A DNA stretch of 64,000 nt from Comamonas_C sp026954015 (GCA_035063785.1 JAPSFS010000001.1:186001-250000); one strand, 5' to 3'; counted from the stretch's first letter, positions 8,968 through 18,110 are shown. Made by a program: numbers and translations. The notes: generated by a model not told the origin, from the sequence alone.

Positions 8968-8989
8968 GTCGTTCGGTGCAAGCTGTCAA
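8961..8989 (-). promoter_or_regulatory. Candidate sigma-70 promoter reading toward priA
   Basis: On the minus strand a perfect TTGACA (8984-8989) is followed after 17 bases by TATGCA (8961-8966). The -35 is ideal, but the -10 matches only three of six positions. It starts 10 bp past the hemE stop and could give priA its own transcript. Confidence 0.3.
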
Positions 8990-8998
8990 GGGGGCAAA

Positions 8999-10108
8999 TC
9001 ACGGGGGGGACTGTCGCATCCGGCGCCCGTGCGCGTGCACCGCCTCGACCAGCGCCGTGACGTGCTCGGGCGGGGTGTGCTGGCTGATGCCGTGGCCGAG
9101 GTTGAAGATCTGCGTCGGGCCAGTGCGGGTGCCATCGGTATGCGGTGCGCCGAAGCTCTCGAGCGCCGCGCGCGCCTGTTCGGCGATCACCGCCGGCGGG
9201 GCGAACAGGACGTTGGGGTCGATGTTGCCCTGCAGCGCCTTCACATCGCCCACCTGCGCGCGTGCCCGGCCGAGATTGACCGTCCAGTCCACGCCGAGCA
9301 CTTCGCAGTCGAGCGCGCGCATGTCGCCCAGCCACAGGCCGCCGCCCTTGGTGAAGACGATGCGCGGCACCGGCGTGCCGTCGGGCGCACTGCGCGCAAG
9401 CTGGCGGAGCACCTGCTGGGTATACGCCAGGCTGAACGCCTGGAACGCACCGTCGGCGAGCACGCCGCCCCAGCTGTCGAACACCATCACGGCCTGCGCG
9501 CCCGCGGCGATCTGCGCGTTCAGGTAGGCCGCCACGGCCGCCGCGTTCACCGTGAGCAACTGGTGCATGAGGTCGGGGCGCGCGTACATCAGCGTCTTGA
9601 CGTGGCGGTAGTCCTGCGAGCCGCGCCCCTCGACCATGTAGCACGCGAGCGTCCAGGGGCTGCCCGAGAAGCCGATCAGCGGCACCCGTCCGCCCAGTGC
9701 GCGCCGGATGCTGGTGACGGCATCGAACACGTAGCGCAGCTTGTCCATGTCGGGCACCGCCAGTTGCGCCACGTCGGTGGCGCTGCGCACCGGCTTGGCA
9801 AAGCACGGTCCCTCGCCCTCGGCGAAGGTCAGGCCCAGGCCCATGGCGTCGGGCACGGTGAGGATGTCGGAAAACAGGATGGCCGCATCGAGCGGGTACC
9901 GCTCGATGGGCTGCAGCGTCACTTCGGTGGAGAAGTCGACGTTGGTCGCAAGCCCCATGAAGCTGCCCGCCCTGGCGCGCGTGGCGCGGTACTCGGGCAG
10001 GTAGCGCCCCGCCTGGCGCATGAGCCAGATGGGCGTGGTGTCGGTGGCCTGGCGCCAGCAGGCGCGCAGGAAGCGGTCGTTGGCAAGCGGAGCGAAGGCA
10101 CGGTTCAT
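8999..10108 (-). CDS. hemE: Uroporphyrinogen III decarboxylase
   Basis: A 369-residue enzyme that removes four carboxyl groups from uroporphyrinogen III to give coproporphyrinogen III in heme synthesis. The start at 10108 gives the standard N terminus: LANDRFLRACWRQ followed by PIWLMRQAGRYLPEYR, the arginine-rich substrate site. The catalytic aspartate sits in AAILFSDILTVPDAMG. GFSGSPWTLACYMVEGRGS and NLGHGISQHTPPEH are also family signatures. The start codon overlaps the stop of a small unknown gene (ATGA), so hemE is at the end of a paaN-unknown-hemE transcription unit. Confidence 0.97.
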   Translation of the reverse strand: MNRAFAPLANDRFLRACWRQATDTTPIWLMRQAGRYLPEYRATRARAGSFMGLATNVDFSTEVTLQPIERYPLDAAILFSDILTVPDAMGLGLTFAEGEGPCFAKPVRSATDVAQLAVPDMDKLRYVFDAVTSIRRALGGRVPLIGFSGSPWTLACYMVEGRGSQDYRHVKTLMYARPDLMHQLLTVNAAAVAAYLNAQIAAGAQAVMVFDSWGGVLADGAFQAFSLAYTQQVLRQLARSAPDGTPVPRIVFTKGGGLWLGDMRALDCEVLGVDWTVNLGRARAQVGDVKALQGNIDPNVLFAPPAVIAEQARAALESFGAPHTDGTRTGPTQIFNLGHGISQHTPPEHVTALVEAVHAHGRRMRQSPP

Positions 10109-10494
10109 GCGCCGATTGTCGCAGGCGGGGTGCCCGCCGCGAGCCGCCGCACCGCCGCGTCGCACGACTGTCCCACGGCGACGCCGAGCGCCTGCGCCGC
10201 CGCGTTGGCGTGGCAGATGACGCCGTCGTGCAGCGTGCTTGCGGCCTCGCCGATGCGCGCGCTGTCGTGACCGACGATCGCAGCCGCCAGACCCTCGGCC
10301 TGCAGCAGCGCCAGCGCCGCGATGCCCGCACCGTCCTTGCCTATGCCCGCATCGTTGAACACCGACAGCAACGGGCGCGCGGCGATCGCGTAGTGCGCCG
10401 CGCTGCGCCCGCCGTGCGAGCCGCTCACCGCGATGCAGCCCGCGTCGTGAGAGGTGAGTTCGGTGATCGAATCGACCACGCGCAGCGACGTCAT
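10105..10494 (-). CDS. Small protein of unknown function between paaN and hemE
   Basis: A 129-residue soluble protein that I cannot assign to a named family. It has no signal peptide or membrane helix. Notable stretches are a glycine-rich GCIAVSGSHGGRSAAHYA near residue 20, a segment LLSVFNDAGIGKDGAGI and an acid/histidine cluster around AAIVGHDSARIGEA, which together look like a compact alpha/beta fold with a possible metal or phosphate site. It starts 16 bp after the paaN stop and ends in an ATGA overlap with hemE, so all three are probably co-transcribed. Its location suggests a role tied to aldehyde or CoA-ester metabolism, but that is inference only. Confidence 0.75.
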   Translation of the reverse strand: MTSLRVVDSITELTSHDAGCIAVSGSHGGRSAAHYAIAARPLLSVFNDAGIGKDGAGIAALALLQAEGLAAAIVGHDSARIGEAASTLHDGVICHANAAAQALGVAVGQSCDAAVRRLAAGTPPATIGA

Positions 10495-10510
10495 CGCGCA
10501 GCCTGCCGCG

Positions 10511-12166
10511 TCAGACGTGTTCGCGCCGCTGCACCACGACGAAGCGGTCGGCGACGAAGGCGAGCGTGGTGTAGCTCGTGGTGGCCGCGGGGTTGCCACC
10601 GGTCGCGTGGTAGTCGGAGAACCCGGCGGACTGGTTCACGTACACGCTCTGCGTGAGGTTGATCGAGAGCGCGACGCGCGCGCGCAGGCTGAGCGCGATG
10701 GTGCGGTCGATCACCGCGCGGTCGGTGGAGTACACGCCCAGCGTCAGCGCGCCCTGTTCGCGCACCGTGGATTCGGCGGCCCGCAGCGACGCATCGCGCG
10801 ACGCGGTGGCGACGACGAACGAGACCGGGCCGAAGCACTCGCTGCCCCAGGTGGCGCGGTCGTGCTGCGTGAGCGCGATGAGGGCCGGGGTGTGGATGCG
10901 CGCATTCGGGTATTCGGGGTGGGCAAGCGTGCGCGACGCGAGCAGCAGCGTGCCCGTGGTGCTGGCCTGTGCGATGCGCTGCACGGTCTCGGGCGCGCAG
11001 ACTGCGCCGAGCACTGCGGTGGCTACGCGCGGGTTGCTCACCAGCTGGTCGATCGCGGCGGCGAGGTCCTTCCCGACCTGCTCGAAGCTCTTGTGGCCCT
11101 GGTCGGTGGTGATGCCGTCCTGCGGCACGTAGATGGTTTGCGTGGTCGTGCACATCTGACCGCTGTAGAGCGTGAGCGTGAACGCGAGGTTGTTCAGCAT
11201 CGCCGCGTACTGGTCGGTGGAATCGACGATCACGCCGTTGACGCCCGCCATCTCGGCGTACAGCCGCGCCTGCGGCGCGTGGTCGCGCAGCCAGTGGCCG
11301 AACGCGGTGCTGCCGGTGAAATCGATGCTTGCGACCGCCGGGTGCTGCGCCAGCGCCTGCGTGTGCGCCGGGTCCTGGCTCAGCGCGAGGGTGACGAGGT
11401 TCTGGTCGAGTCCCTGTTCGGCCAGCACCTCGCGCAGGATCTGCACCGTGAGCGCGGCGGGCAGCACGGCGTTGGGGTGGGGCTTGACGATGACCGGGTT
11501 GCCCGTGGCCAGTGCCGCGAACAGGCCGGGGTAGGTGTTCCAGGTGGGGAAGGTGGCGCAGCCGATCACCAGCGCCACGCCGCGCCCGACGATCTCGAAG
11601 TGCTTGCGCATCACGAGCGGCGGGTTCTTGCCTTGCGGCTTTTCCCAGCGGGCTTCGGCCGGCACGTCGGCCATGGCCTTCCAGGCGTAGGCGATGGCCT
11701 CAAGCGCCCGGTCCTGCGCGTGCGGGCCGCCGGCCTGGAAGGCCATCATCGGCCCCTGCCCGGTGGTGAGCATGACCGCGTGCGCGATCTCGTGGCTGCG
11801 CCGGTGGATGCGCGTGAGCGCCTCGAGCAGCACGCCGGTGCGGCCTTCGCGGCCCAGCGCCTGCCAGCCGGGCTCGGCGGCCTGCGCGGCGGCGACCAGC
11901 GCGCCGGGCGCGCATTCGGGGTAGCGCACGCCGATCGTGACGCCGTAGGGCGAGGTCTCGGTGGCGATGCGGCCGACCTCGCCGGGTTGCTTGAGCGGGA
12001 AGTCCTTGCCCAGCAGCGCGTTGGTGGCGGCCATGCCGTCGGCCTGCGCGGTCTCGCCGTAGACCTTGGGCGATGGCATTTCGGGAAACGGCGTCCAGTA
12101 GCCGCGCGTGGCGAGTGCGTTCAAGGCGCCGTCGAGCAGCGCGCGGTGGGTGTCAAGCAACGACAT
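10511..12166 (-). CDS. paaN: Phenylacetate degradation aldehyde dehydrogenase PaaN
   Basis: A 551-residue member of the aldehyde dehydrogenase superfamily that matches the stand-alone PaaN type; the MaoC-like hydratase domain fused in E. coli PaaZ is absent. The start at 12166 has TTGGAGA upstream. Visible features are VIGCATFPTWNTYPGLFAAL (cofactor-binding region), IVKPHPNAVLPAAL, IDFTGSTAFGHWL (NAD loop), and SGQMCTTTQTIYVP containing the catalytic cysteine. It should oxidise the semialdehyde formed after hydrolytic ring opening of oxepin-CoA; a separate hydrolase for the ring opening is not in this window. It is transcribed away from paaG from a promoter that shares one operator with the rightward genes. 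Confidence 0.9.
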   Translation of the reverse strand: MSLLDTHRALLDGALNALATRGYWTPFPEMPSPKVYGETAQADGMAATNALLGKDFPLKQPGEVGRIATETSPYGVTIGVRYPECAPGALVAAAQAAEPGWQALGREGRTGVLLEALTRIHRRSHEIAHAVMLTTGQGPMMAFQAGGPHAQDRALEAIAYAWKAMADVPAEARWEKPQGKNPPLVMRKHFEIVGRGVALVIGCATFPTWNTYPGLFAALATGNPVIVKPHPNAVLPAALTVQILREVLAEQGLDQNLVTLALSQDPAHTQALAQHPAVASIDFTGSTAFGHWLRDHAPQARLYAEMAGVNGVIVDSTDQYAAMLNNLAFTLTLYSGQMCTTTQTIYVPQDGITTDQGHKSFEQVGKDLAAAIDQLVSNPRVATAVLGAVCAPETVQRIAQASTTGTLLLASRTLAHPEYPNARIHTPALIALTQHDRATWGSECFGPVSFVVATASRDASLRAAESTVREQGALTLGVYSTDRAVIDRTIALSLRARVALSINLTQSVYVNQSAGFSDYHATGGNPAATTSYTTLAFVADRFVVVQRREHV

Positions 12167-12203
12167 CAAAGGTCTCCAAGGGTTTTCACTAGGTCGAAAA
12201 AAC

Positions 12204-12232
12204 TTGTTCGGGGCGGTGCAGCGCAGTATATT
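12204..12232 (+). promoter_or_regulatory. Candidate promoter of the rightward paa operon
   Basis: TTGTTC at 12204-12209, a 17-base spacer, and TATATT at 12227-12232. The -10 matches five of six positions, the -35 three of six. The palindromic operator begins one base after the -10, where a repressor would cover the transcription start. Confidence 0.5.
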
Positions 12233-12253
12233 ATTGACCGACCGATAGGTCAA
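12225..12253 (-). promoter_or_regulatory. Candidate promoter of the leftward paaN-hemE unit
   Basis: On the minus strand TTGACC (complement of 12248-12253), a 17-base spacer, and TATACT (complement of 12225-12230). Each hexamer matches five of six consensus bases. The operator arms lie inside this promoter, one of them forming the -35 element. Confidence 0.6.
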
Positions 12254-12254
12254 T
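12233..12254. promoter_or_regulatory. Palindromic operator shared by divergent paa promoters (likely PaaR site)
   Basis: ATTGACC and GGTCAAT are perfect 7 bp inverted arms separated by 8 bases. The position, overlapping the start of one promoter and filling the spacer of the opposite one, and a TetR-type paaR gene in the same cluster, suggest that PaaR binds here and releases on phenylacetyl-CoA. Inference from layout; the site is a typical TetR-repressor shape. Confidence 0.6.
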
Positions 12255-12288
12255 TTTGTGCCGCATCAAAAGTTCAAACATCAAAATT

Positions 12289-12306
12289 TCAAACATGCTT
12301 GTTTGA
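12289..12306. repeat. Short inverted repeat in the paaG leader
   Basis: TCAAACA and TGTTTGA flank a 4-base centre. It follows a related TTCAAACATC at about 12272. It lies in the untranslated leader of paaG and could be a second operator half or an RNA hairpin. Function unknown. Confidence 0.3.
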
Positions 12307-12338
12307 TGGATGCATCAACCTCGCACCCAGCCAGCCCC

Positions 12339-13136
12339 ATGTCCGATCCTCTCATTCTTGCCAGCACCCGCGACGCGGTGCGCACCCTGACCCTGAACCG
12401 CCCGGCGCAGCTCAACAGCTTCACGGCCGAGCTGCACGCCGCGCTGCTGGCCGAGCTCGAATCGGCGGCACATGATGCGGCGGTGCGCTGCGTGGTGCTC
12501 ACGGGCGCGGGGCGGGGGTTCTGCGCCGGGCAGGACCTTTCCGACCCCGCCGTGGCGCCCGATCCGGCCCAGGCGCCCAAGGATCTGGGTGCAGTGGTCG
12601 AGCGCTTTTACCGCCCGCTGTGTCTGCGCCTGCGCTCGATGCCGGTTCCGGTCGTCGCGGCGGTCAATGGCGTGGCGGCGGGCGCGGGCGCGAGCATCGC
12701 GCTGGCCTGCGATCTCGTGATCGCGGCGCGCTCGGCGAGCTTCATCCAGGCGTTTTCCAAGATCGGCCTCGTGCCCGACAGTGGCGGCACCTGGCTGCTG
12801 CCACGTCTTGTCGGGCGCGCACGCGCGCTGGGCCTGGCGTTGCTGGGCGACAAGCTCGTGGCCGAGGAGGCCGAGCGCATCGGGCTCATCTGGCGCTGTG
12901 TCGATGATGCCGAGCTTGCGGGCGTGGCGCAGCAGACCGCCGGTCGTCTTGCCGCGATGCCGACGCAGGCGCTCGTGGCGATACGCGGCGCGCTCGATGC
13001 GGCCGCGCTGATGGACTGGCCCGGCGCACTCGCGCACGAGGCCACGCTGCAGCGCACGCTGGGCTTAGCGCACGACTACCAGGAGGGCGTGCAGGCATTC
13101 GCCGAAAAACGCGCCCCCCGTTTCACCGACCGTTGA
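12339..13136 (+). CDS. paaG: 2-(1,2-epoxy-1,2-dihydrophenyl)acetyl-CoA isomerase PaaG
   Basis: A 265-residue crotonase-fold enzyme. PaaG turns ring-1,2-epoxyphenylacetyl-CoA into oxepin-CoA and is the first step after the epoxidase. Typical features are LNRPAQLNSF, the oxyanion-hole segment GRGFCAGQDLSDP, VNGVAAGAGASIALACDLVIAA and LVPDSGGTWLLPRLVGRARA, where DSGG carries the aspartate used by PaaG in place of the hydratase glutamate. The start at 12339 gives the usual N terminus; an in-frame ATG at 12306 would add eleven residues. It is the first gene of the rightward paa operon. Confidence 0.92.
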   Translation: MSDPLILASTRDAVRTLTLNRPAQLNSFTAELHAALLAELESAAHDAAVRCVVLTGAGRGFCAGQDLSDPAVAPDPAQAPKDLGAVVERFYRPLCLRLRSMPVPVVAAVNGVAAGAGASIALACDLVIAARSASFIQAFSKIGLVPDSGGTWLLPRLVGRARALGLALLGDKLVAEEAERIGLIWRCVDDAELAGVAQQTAGRLAAMPTQALVAIRGALDAAALMDWPGALAHEATLQRTLGLAHDYQEGVQAFAEKRAPRFTDR

Positions 13137-13144
13137 TTCCCACC

Positions 13145-13597
13145 ATGACCCAGGAACTCACCCCCCAGCAACTCGCCGACCACGTGCGCGAGGCGATGTA
13201 CGCCAAGGACCGCGCGGTGCAGGCGCTGGGCATGCGCGTGACCGCCATGGCACCGGGCACGGCCACGCTCACCATGACGGTGCGTGCCGACATGCTCAAC
13301 GGCCACGCCACCTGCCACGGCGGGCTCATCACCGCACTGGCCGATTCGGCGTTCGCCTATGCGTGCAATTCGGGCAACGAACTCACGGTGGCGGCCGGCC
13401 TGTCGGTGGACTTTCTCGCCCCGGGGCGCGAGGGCGACGTGCTGACCGCGCAGGCGCACGAGGTGTCGCACGCGGGTCGCACCGGCGTGTACGACGTGAA
13501 TGTGCACAACCAGCGTGGCGAGCTGATCGCGGTGTTCCGCGGCCGCTCGTACCGCATGAAGGGCAAGCCCGCGGTGGTGCCGCCCGCGGGGCATTGA
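13145..13597 (+). CDS. paaI: Hydroxyphenylacetyl-CoA thioesterase PaaI
   Basis: A 150-residue hot-dog-fold thioesterase. The signature NGHATCHGGLITALADSAFA carries the catalytic aspartate, followed by GLSVDFLAPGREGDVLTAQA. PaaI releases CoA from dead-end hydroxyphenylacetyl-CoA products so the CoA pool is not trapped. The ATG at 13145 is 8 bp after the paaG stop, in line with an operon. Length and motifs are normal. Confidence 0.93.
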   Translation: MTQELTPQQLADHVREAMYAKDRAVQALGMRVTAMAPGTATLTMTVRADMLNGHATCHGGLITALADSAFAYACNSGNELTVAAGLSVDFLAPGREGDVLTAQAHEVSHAGRTGVYDVNVHNQRGELIAVFRGRSYRMKGKPAVVPPAGH

Positions 13598-13637
13598 GCC
13601 CCACCTCATCCCACCGTTTCATTCAGGAGACCAGCGA

Positions 13638-14954
<1,317 letters not shown>

Positions 14955-14999
14955 ACTTTCCCTTCTCTTTTCTGCCCCCCGTACTGGAGGTATCACACC

Positions 15000-16022
15000 A
15001 TGAACAAGGAAAAACTCGCCCAGAAGATGGAGTTTCCGCCCGCGATCGAGCAACCCAACGTCTACCCGCTTTCGTGGCAGCAGCACACGAAGAAGCTCGA
15101 AGAGATCTGGGATGCCTCGCAGCGCGAGGTCTGGGACGTCAAGAAGCTGCCCTGGGACACCTTCAACGTGAACAAGTACACGTGGGAGCAGCGCGAGGCC
15201 ATCGCCTACTGGTGGACGCTGCTGTCGGTGTTCGACGCCTCGGCGCCGCCGGTGTTCGCCACCGCGATGATCAAGACCTACGAAGCGCACGAGGAAGATG
15301 CGGTGCGCCGCTGCTTCTTCAGCGTGACGCGTGACGAGCAGGGCCACGAGCAGATGTGCGGCACCGCGATCACGAAGTTCCTCGAGCATCCCGATCCGCT
15401 CACCTACACGCCCAGGACCGAGCTCGGCAAGCGCCTGCAGAAGAACGCCCGCTGGCTCTACCACAACGGCGCGCGCTACTGGAACGGCTACAAGCAGGCC
15501 GTACCCAAGTACAGCCTGGCGGTGCTGTTCAGCTCGTTCCTGATGGGCGAGATCGCTGCCGCCACCATCTTCCACCAGATGGCCGCGGGCTGCACCGAGC
15601 CGGTGTTCAAGGAGGCGTTCCGCAACATCGGCAAGGACGAAGGCCGGCACATGGGCATCTGCCTGGCGCTGATGGAGCGCGACTACCCCAAGCTCGACCT
15701 GTCGGACAAGCCGCTCATCACCAAGCAGGTGCGCGCGGGTTACCTGTTCCTCTCGGCCGTGCTGTTCGAGCCGCCGATGGACTTCTGGGACCTGCCCGAG
15801 GACTTCATCGCCAACCAGCGCGAGGGTGAGGCGGTGGCGCGCGCGGCCGGTTTCGCGATCCCCGAGTACGAGGCCAAGAAGGCCAACTGGCGCGGGGCGA
15901 TCCTGAACCTCAAGGGCGTGCTCGACAAGTACGGCATTCCGTTCCCGGCGATTCCCGAGGTGGACATCACGGGGCAGGAAATCACCGACGTTGACATGGA
16001 AGACATCATCCCGGTGTTCTGA
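15000..16022 (+). CDS. Ferritin-like diiron oxygenase, unassigned, inside the paa operon
   Basis: A 340-residue soluble protein that I do not recognise as any named paa gene. It shows the carboxylate-bridged diiron pattern: an acidic helix around YEAHEEDAVRR, then DEQGHEQM (E-x-x-H) at about residue 117, a second glutamate in LMGEIAAATIFHQM, and KDEGRHMGI (E-x-x-H) at about residue 212. This is the E...ExxH...E...ExxH layout of ribonucleotide reductase R2 and of bacterial hydroxylases. It is neither PaaA (present downstream) nor the length of BoxB. A strong GGAGG lies upstream. The next gene is a [2Fe-2S]/FAD reductase 10 bp away, so the two probably form a two-component oxygenase. The substrate is unknown; operon position suggests an aromatic or CoA-thioester compound. 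Confidence 0.8.
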   Translation: MNKEKLAQKMEFPPAIEQPNVYPLSWQQHTKKLEEIWDASQREVWDVKKLPWDTFNVNKYTWEQREAIAYWWTLLSVFDASAPPVFATAMIKTYEAHEEDAVRRCFFSVTRDEQGHEQMCGTAITKFLEHPDPLTYTPRTELGKRLQKNARWLYHNGARYWNGYKQAVPKYSLAVLFSSFLMGEIAAATIFHQMAAGCTEPVFKEAFRNIGKDEGRHMGICLALMERDYPKLDLSDKPLITKQVRAGYLFLSAVLFEPPMDFWDLPEDFIANQREGEAVARAAGFAIPEYEAKKANWRGAILNLKGVLDKYGIPFPAIPEVDITGQEITDVDMEDIIPVF

Positions 16023-16032
16023 ACGCGAGGCC

Positions 16033-17067
16033 ATGGACCATCAGATCAAGCTGCATCCTTCCGGGCAGCGCGTTGCCTGGGGCGAGGGCCTCACCGCGCT
16101 CGAGGCGCTCGAGCGCGCCGGTTACGCGCTGCCCAACAACTGCCGCGCGGGCGCCTGCGGAGAGTGCAAGGTCAAGGTGCGCTCGGGCGAGTTCGACCAG
16201 GGCTTCGTCCTCGACATGGCCCTGTCGCAGGAAGAGCGCGCCAACGGCTGCGGTCTGATGTGCATGGCCAAGCCGGTGTCCGAGGTGCTCGAAATCGAAT
16301 GGGGCACCGAGGATGCCAAGCCCAAGCTGTTTCCGGTGCGCGACGCGCAGTACGCGGTGCTCATCGACCGCATCCCGCGCACGCCGCGCATCACCGAATT
16401 CGTGCTGCGCCCGCTGGGCGACCCGATGCGCTTCTGGCCGGGGCAGTTCATCAAGCTGGGCGATCCGTCGCAGGGCGCGCCCATGCGTTCGTACTCGCTC
16501 GCGGGCGCGCCGCAGCACGACGGTGAGCTGCGCCTGCAGGTCACGCGCGTCGATGCCGCGCAGGCCGATTCGCCCGAGGGGCGCACGAGCCGCTGGTTGC
16601 ACGACACCGTGCAGCTTGGCCAGACGCTGCGTTTTTCGGGGCCGCACGGCACCTTCATCGGAGACCCGTCGGTGAATACGCCCGTGCTGTGCCTGGCGGC
16701 CGGCTCGGGCCTGGCACCGATACTCTCGCTGGCCGAGGCGGCGCTGCGCCGCGGCTACGCACAGCCTGTGACGCTGATGTTCTCGGCCCGCAGCAAGGAT
16801 GAGCTCTACGACGTGGGCCTGATGCGTTATTGGGAGGCACGCCACCCGAATTTCCACTACCTGCCCACGACCACGCGCGAAGAGGCGCCGGGCATCGCGC
16901 ACGGCCGCATCCCCGCCATCCTCGCGCAGCATTTCCCCGATCTGGCGGGCTACAGCGTGTTCGTCGCGGGCACGCCCGGTTTCGTTGATGATTGCGTGGA
17001 GGCGGCCAAGCGGTTGGGTGCGACCGATGCGCTGATCCACACCGAAGGCTTTTACGAGCAGCTTTGA
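16033..17067 (+). CDS. [2Fe-2S]/FAD/NAD(P)H oxidoreductase, partner of the diiron oxygenase
   Basis: A 344-residue electron-transfer protein. The N-terminal plant-type ferredoxin domain has CRAGACGEC and a fourth cysteine in LMCMAKP, about 29 residues on. The FAD-binding barrel follows with MRSYSLAGAP at about residue 155, then the nicotinamide domain with AAGSGLAPILSLAE and VFVAGTPGFVDD. This N-terminal ferredoxin order is that of phenol hydroxylase and benzoate dioxygenase reductases, while PaaE downstream has the ferredoxin at its C terminus. It begins 10 bp after the diiron gene, so it most likely supplies electrons to that protein rather than to PaaABC. Confidence 0.85.
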   Translation: MDHQIKLHPSGQRVAWGEGLTALEALERAGYALPNNCRAGACGECKVKVRSGEFDQGFVLDMALSQEERANGCGLMCMAKPVSEVLEIEWGTEDAKPKLFPVRDAQYAVLIDRIPRTPRITEFVLRPLGDPMRFWPGQFIKLGDPSQGAPMRSYSLAGAPQHDGELRLQVTRVDAAQADSPEGRTSRWLHDTVQLGQTLRFSGPHGTFIGDPSVNTPVLCLAAGSGLAPILSLAEAALRRGYAQPVTLMFSARSKDELYDVGLMRYWEARHPNFHYLPTTTREEAPGIAHGRIPAILAQHFPDLAGYSVFVAGTPGFVDDCVEAAKRLGATDALIHTEGFYEQL

Positions 17068-17097
17068 AACGAGCCGCCGAGAACTGAAGGAACGCCG

Positions 17098-18108
17098 ATG
17101 TACACCCAGGCCATGGACACGATGGGCAAGGAAGCGGCCGGGCCGCGGCCCGCCGCAAGCGCGCAGGAGCAGGCGCTGCAGCGGCGCTTTGACGCGCGCA
17201 TCGACGCGGGCGAATTCATCGAGGCCAAGGACTGGCTGCCCGCCCACTACCGCAAGACGCTGATCCGCCAGATCAGCCAGCACGCGCACTCCGAGTACGT
17301 GGGCATGCTGCCCGAGGGCAACTGGGTGACGCGCGCGCCCACGCTCAAGAGGAAGGCCATCCTGCTGGCCAAGATCCAGGACGAGGCGGGCCACGGCCTG
17401 TATCTGTACAGCGCCGCCGAGACGCTGGGCACGAGCCGCGACGAGATGCTCGCCGCGCTGCACAGTGGCCGCGCCAAGTACAGCTCGATCTTCAACTACC
17501 CCACGCTCACCTGGGCCGACGTGGGCGCCATAGGCTGGCTGGTGGACGGCGCGGCCATCATGAACCAGGTGCCGCTGTGCCGCTGCTCGTACGGGCCGTA
17601 TGCGCGCGCCATGGTGCGCATCTGCCGCGAGGAGAGCTTCCACCAGCGCCAGGGGTTTGATGCGCTGCTCACGATGATGCAGCGCGGCACCGATGCGCAG
17701 CGCGCCATGGTGCAGGACGCGGTCGATCGCTGGTGGTGGCCGTCGGTGATGATGTTCGGCCCGCCCGACGACCAGTCGCCCAACAGCGCGCAGTCCATGC
17801 GCTGGGGCATCAAGCGCAATTCCAACGACGAGTTGCGCCAGAAGTTCATCGACGCCTGCGTCGAGCAGGCCAGGGTGCTCGGCGTGCAGCTCCCCGACCC
17901 GGACCTGAAGTGGAACGAGGAGCGCCAGCACCACGACCACGGCGCGATCGACTGGGACGAGTTCTGGCGCGTGGTCGGCGGTGACGGGCCGTGCAACCGC
18001 GAGCGCCTGGCCGCGCGCAACCAGGCTTGGGACGACGGCGCCTGGGTGCGCGAGGCGGCGCTGGCGCACGCCGCCAGGGAAGCGGGGCGCGAGCGGGCAG
18101 CCGCGTGA
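17098..18108 (+). CDS. paaA: Phenylacetyl-CoA epoxidase catalytic subunit PaaA
   Basis: A 336-residue diiron protein, the catalytic subunit of the PaaABCE multicomponent oxygenase that puts an epoxide on the ring of phenylacetyl-CoA. The diiron motifs are QDEAGHGLYLYSAAETLG (E-x-x-H) at about residue 97 and CREESFHQRQGFD (E-x-x-H) at about residue 178, with further glutamates between. The segment SPNSAQSMRWGIKRNSNDEL is typical of PaaA. GAAGGAA precedes ATG 17098. Separated from paaB by 69 bp that contain a hairpin repeat. Confidence 0.96.
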   Translation: MYTQAMDTMGKEAAGPRPAASAQEQALQRRFDARIDAGEFIEAKDWLPAHYRKTLIRQISQHAHSEYVGMLPEGNWVTRAPTLKRKAILLAKIQDEAGHGLYLYSAAETLGTSRDEMLAALHSGRAKYSSIFNYPTLTWADVGAIGWLVDGAAIMNQVPLCRCSYGPYARAMVRICREESFHQRQGFDALLTMMQRGTDAQRAMVQDAVDRWWWPSVMMFGPPDDQSPNSAQSMRWGIKRNSNDELRQKFIDACVEQARVLGVQLPDPDLKWNEERQHHDHGAIDWDEFWRVVGGDGPCNRERLAARNQAWDDGAWVREAALAHAAREAGRERAAA

Positions 18109-18110
18109 TT

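Larger units (their letters stand above)
8683..8998. other. hemE-priA intergenic region, 316 bp, with DnaA-box-like sites and a palindrome
   Basis: No coding sequence is apparent in this gap. It is AT-richer than its surroundings in the central part (about 8830-8885). It contains a perfect DnaA consensus box, a second consensus-class box, a 22 bp perfect palindrome and a candidate promoter reading toward priA, each listed separately. The region could simply be the priA promoter with replication-linked control. Confidence 0.5.

Noticed and set aside
8683..8998. The chromosome origin next to hemE, as in Caulobacter
   Set aside because: Only two good DnaA boxes are seen, without a clear AT-rich unwinding tract or dnaA, rpmH or par genes; reported only as possible DnaA control.
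12258..12338. Longer PaaG starting at GTG 12258
   Set aside because: The added residues are Lys/His/Gln-rich, unlike the family, and the region holds promoter and leader elements.
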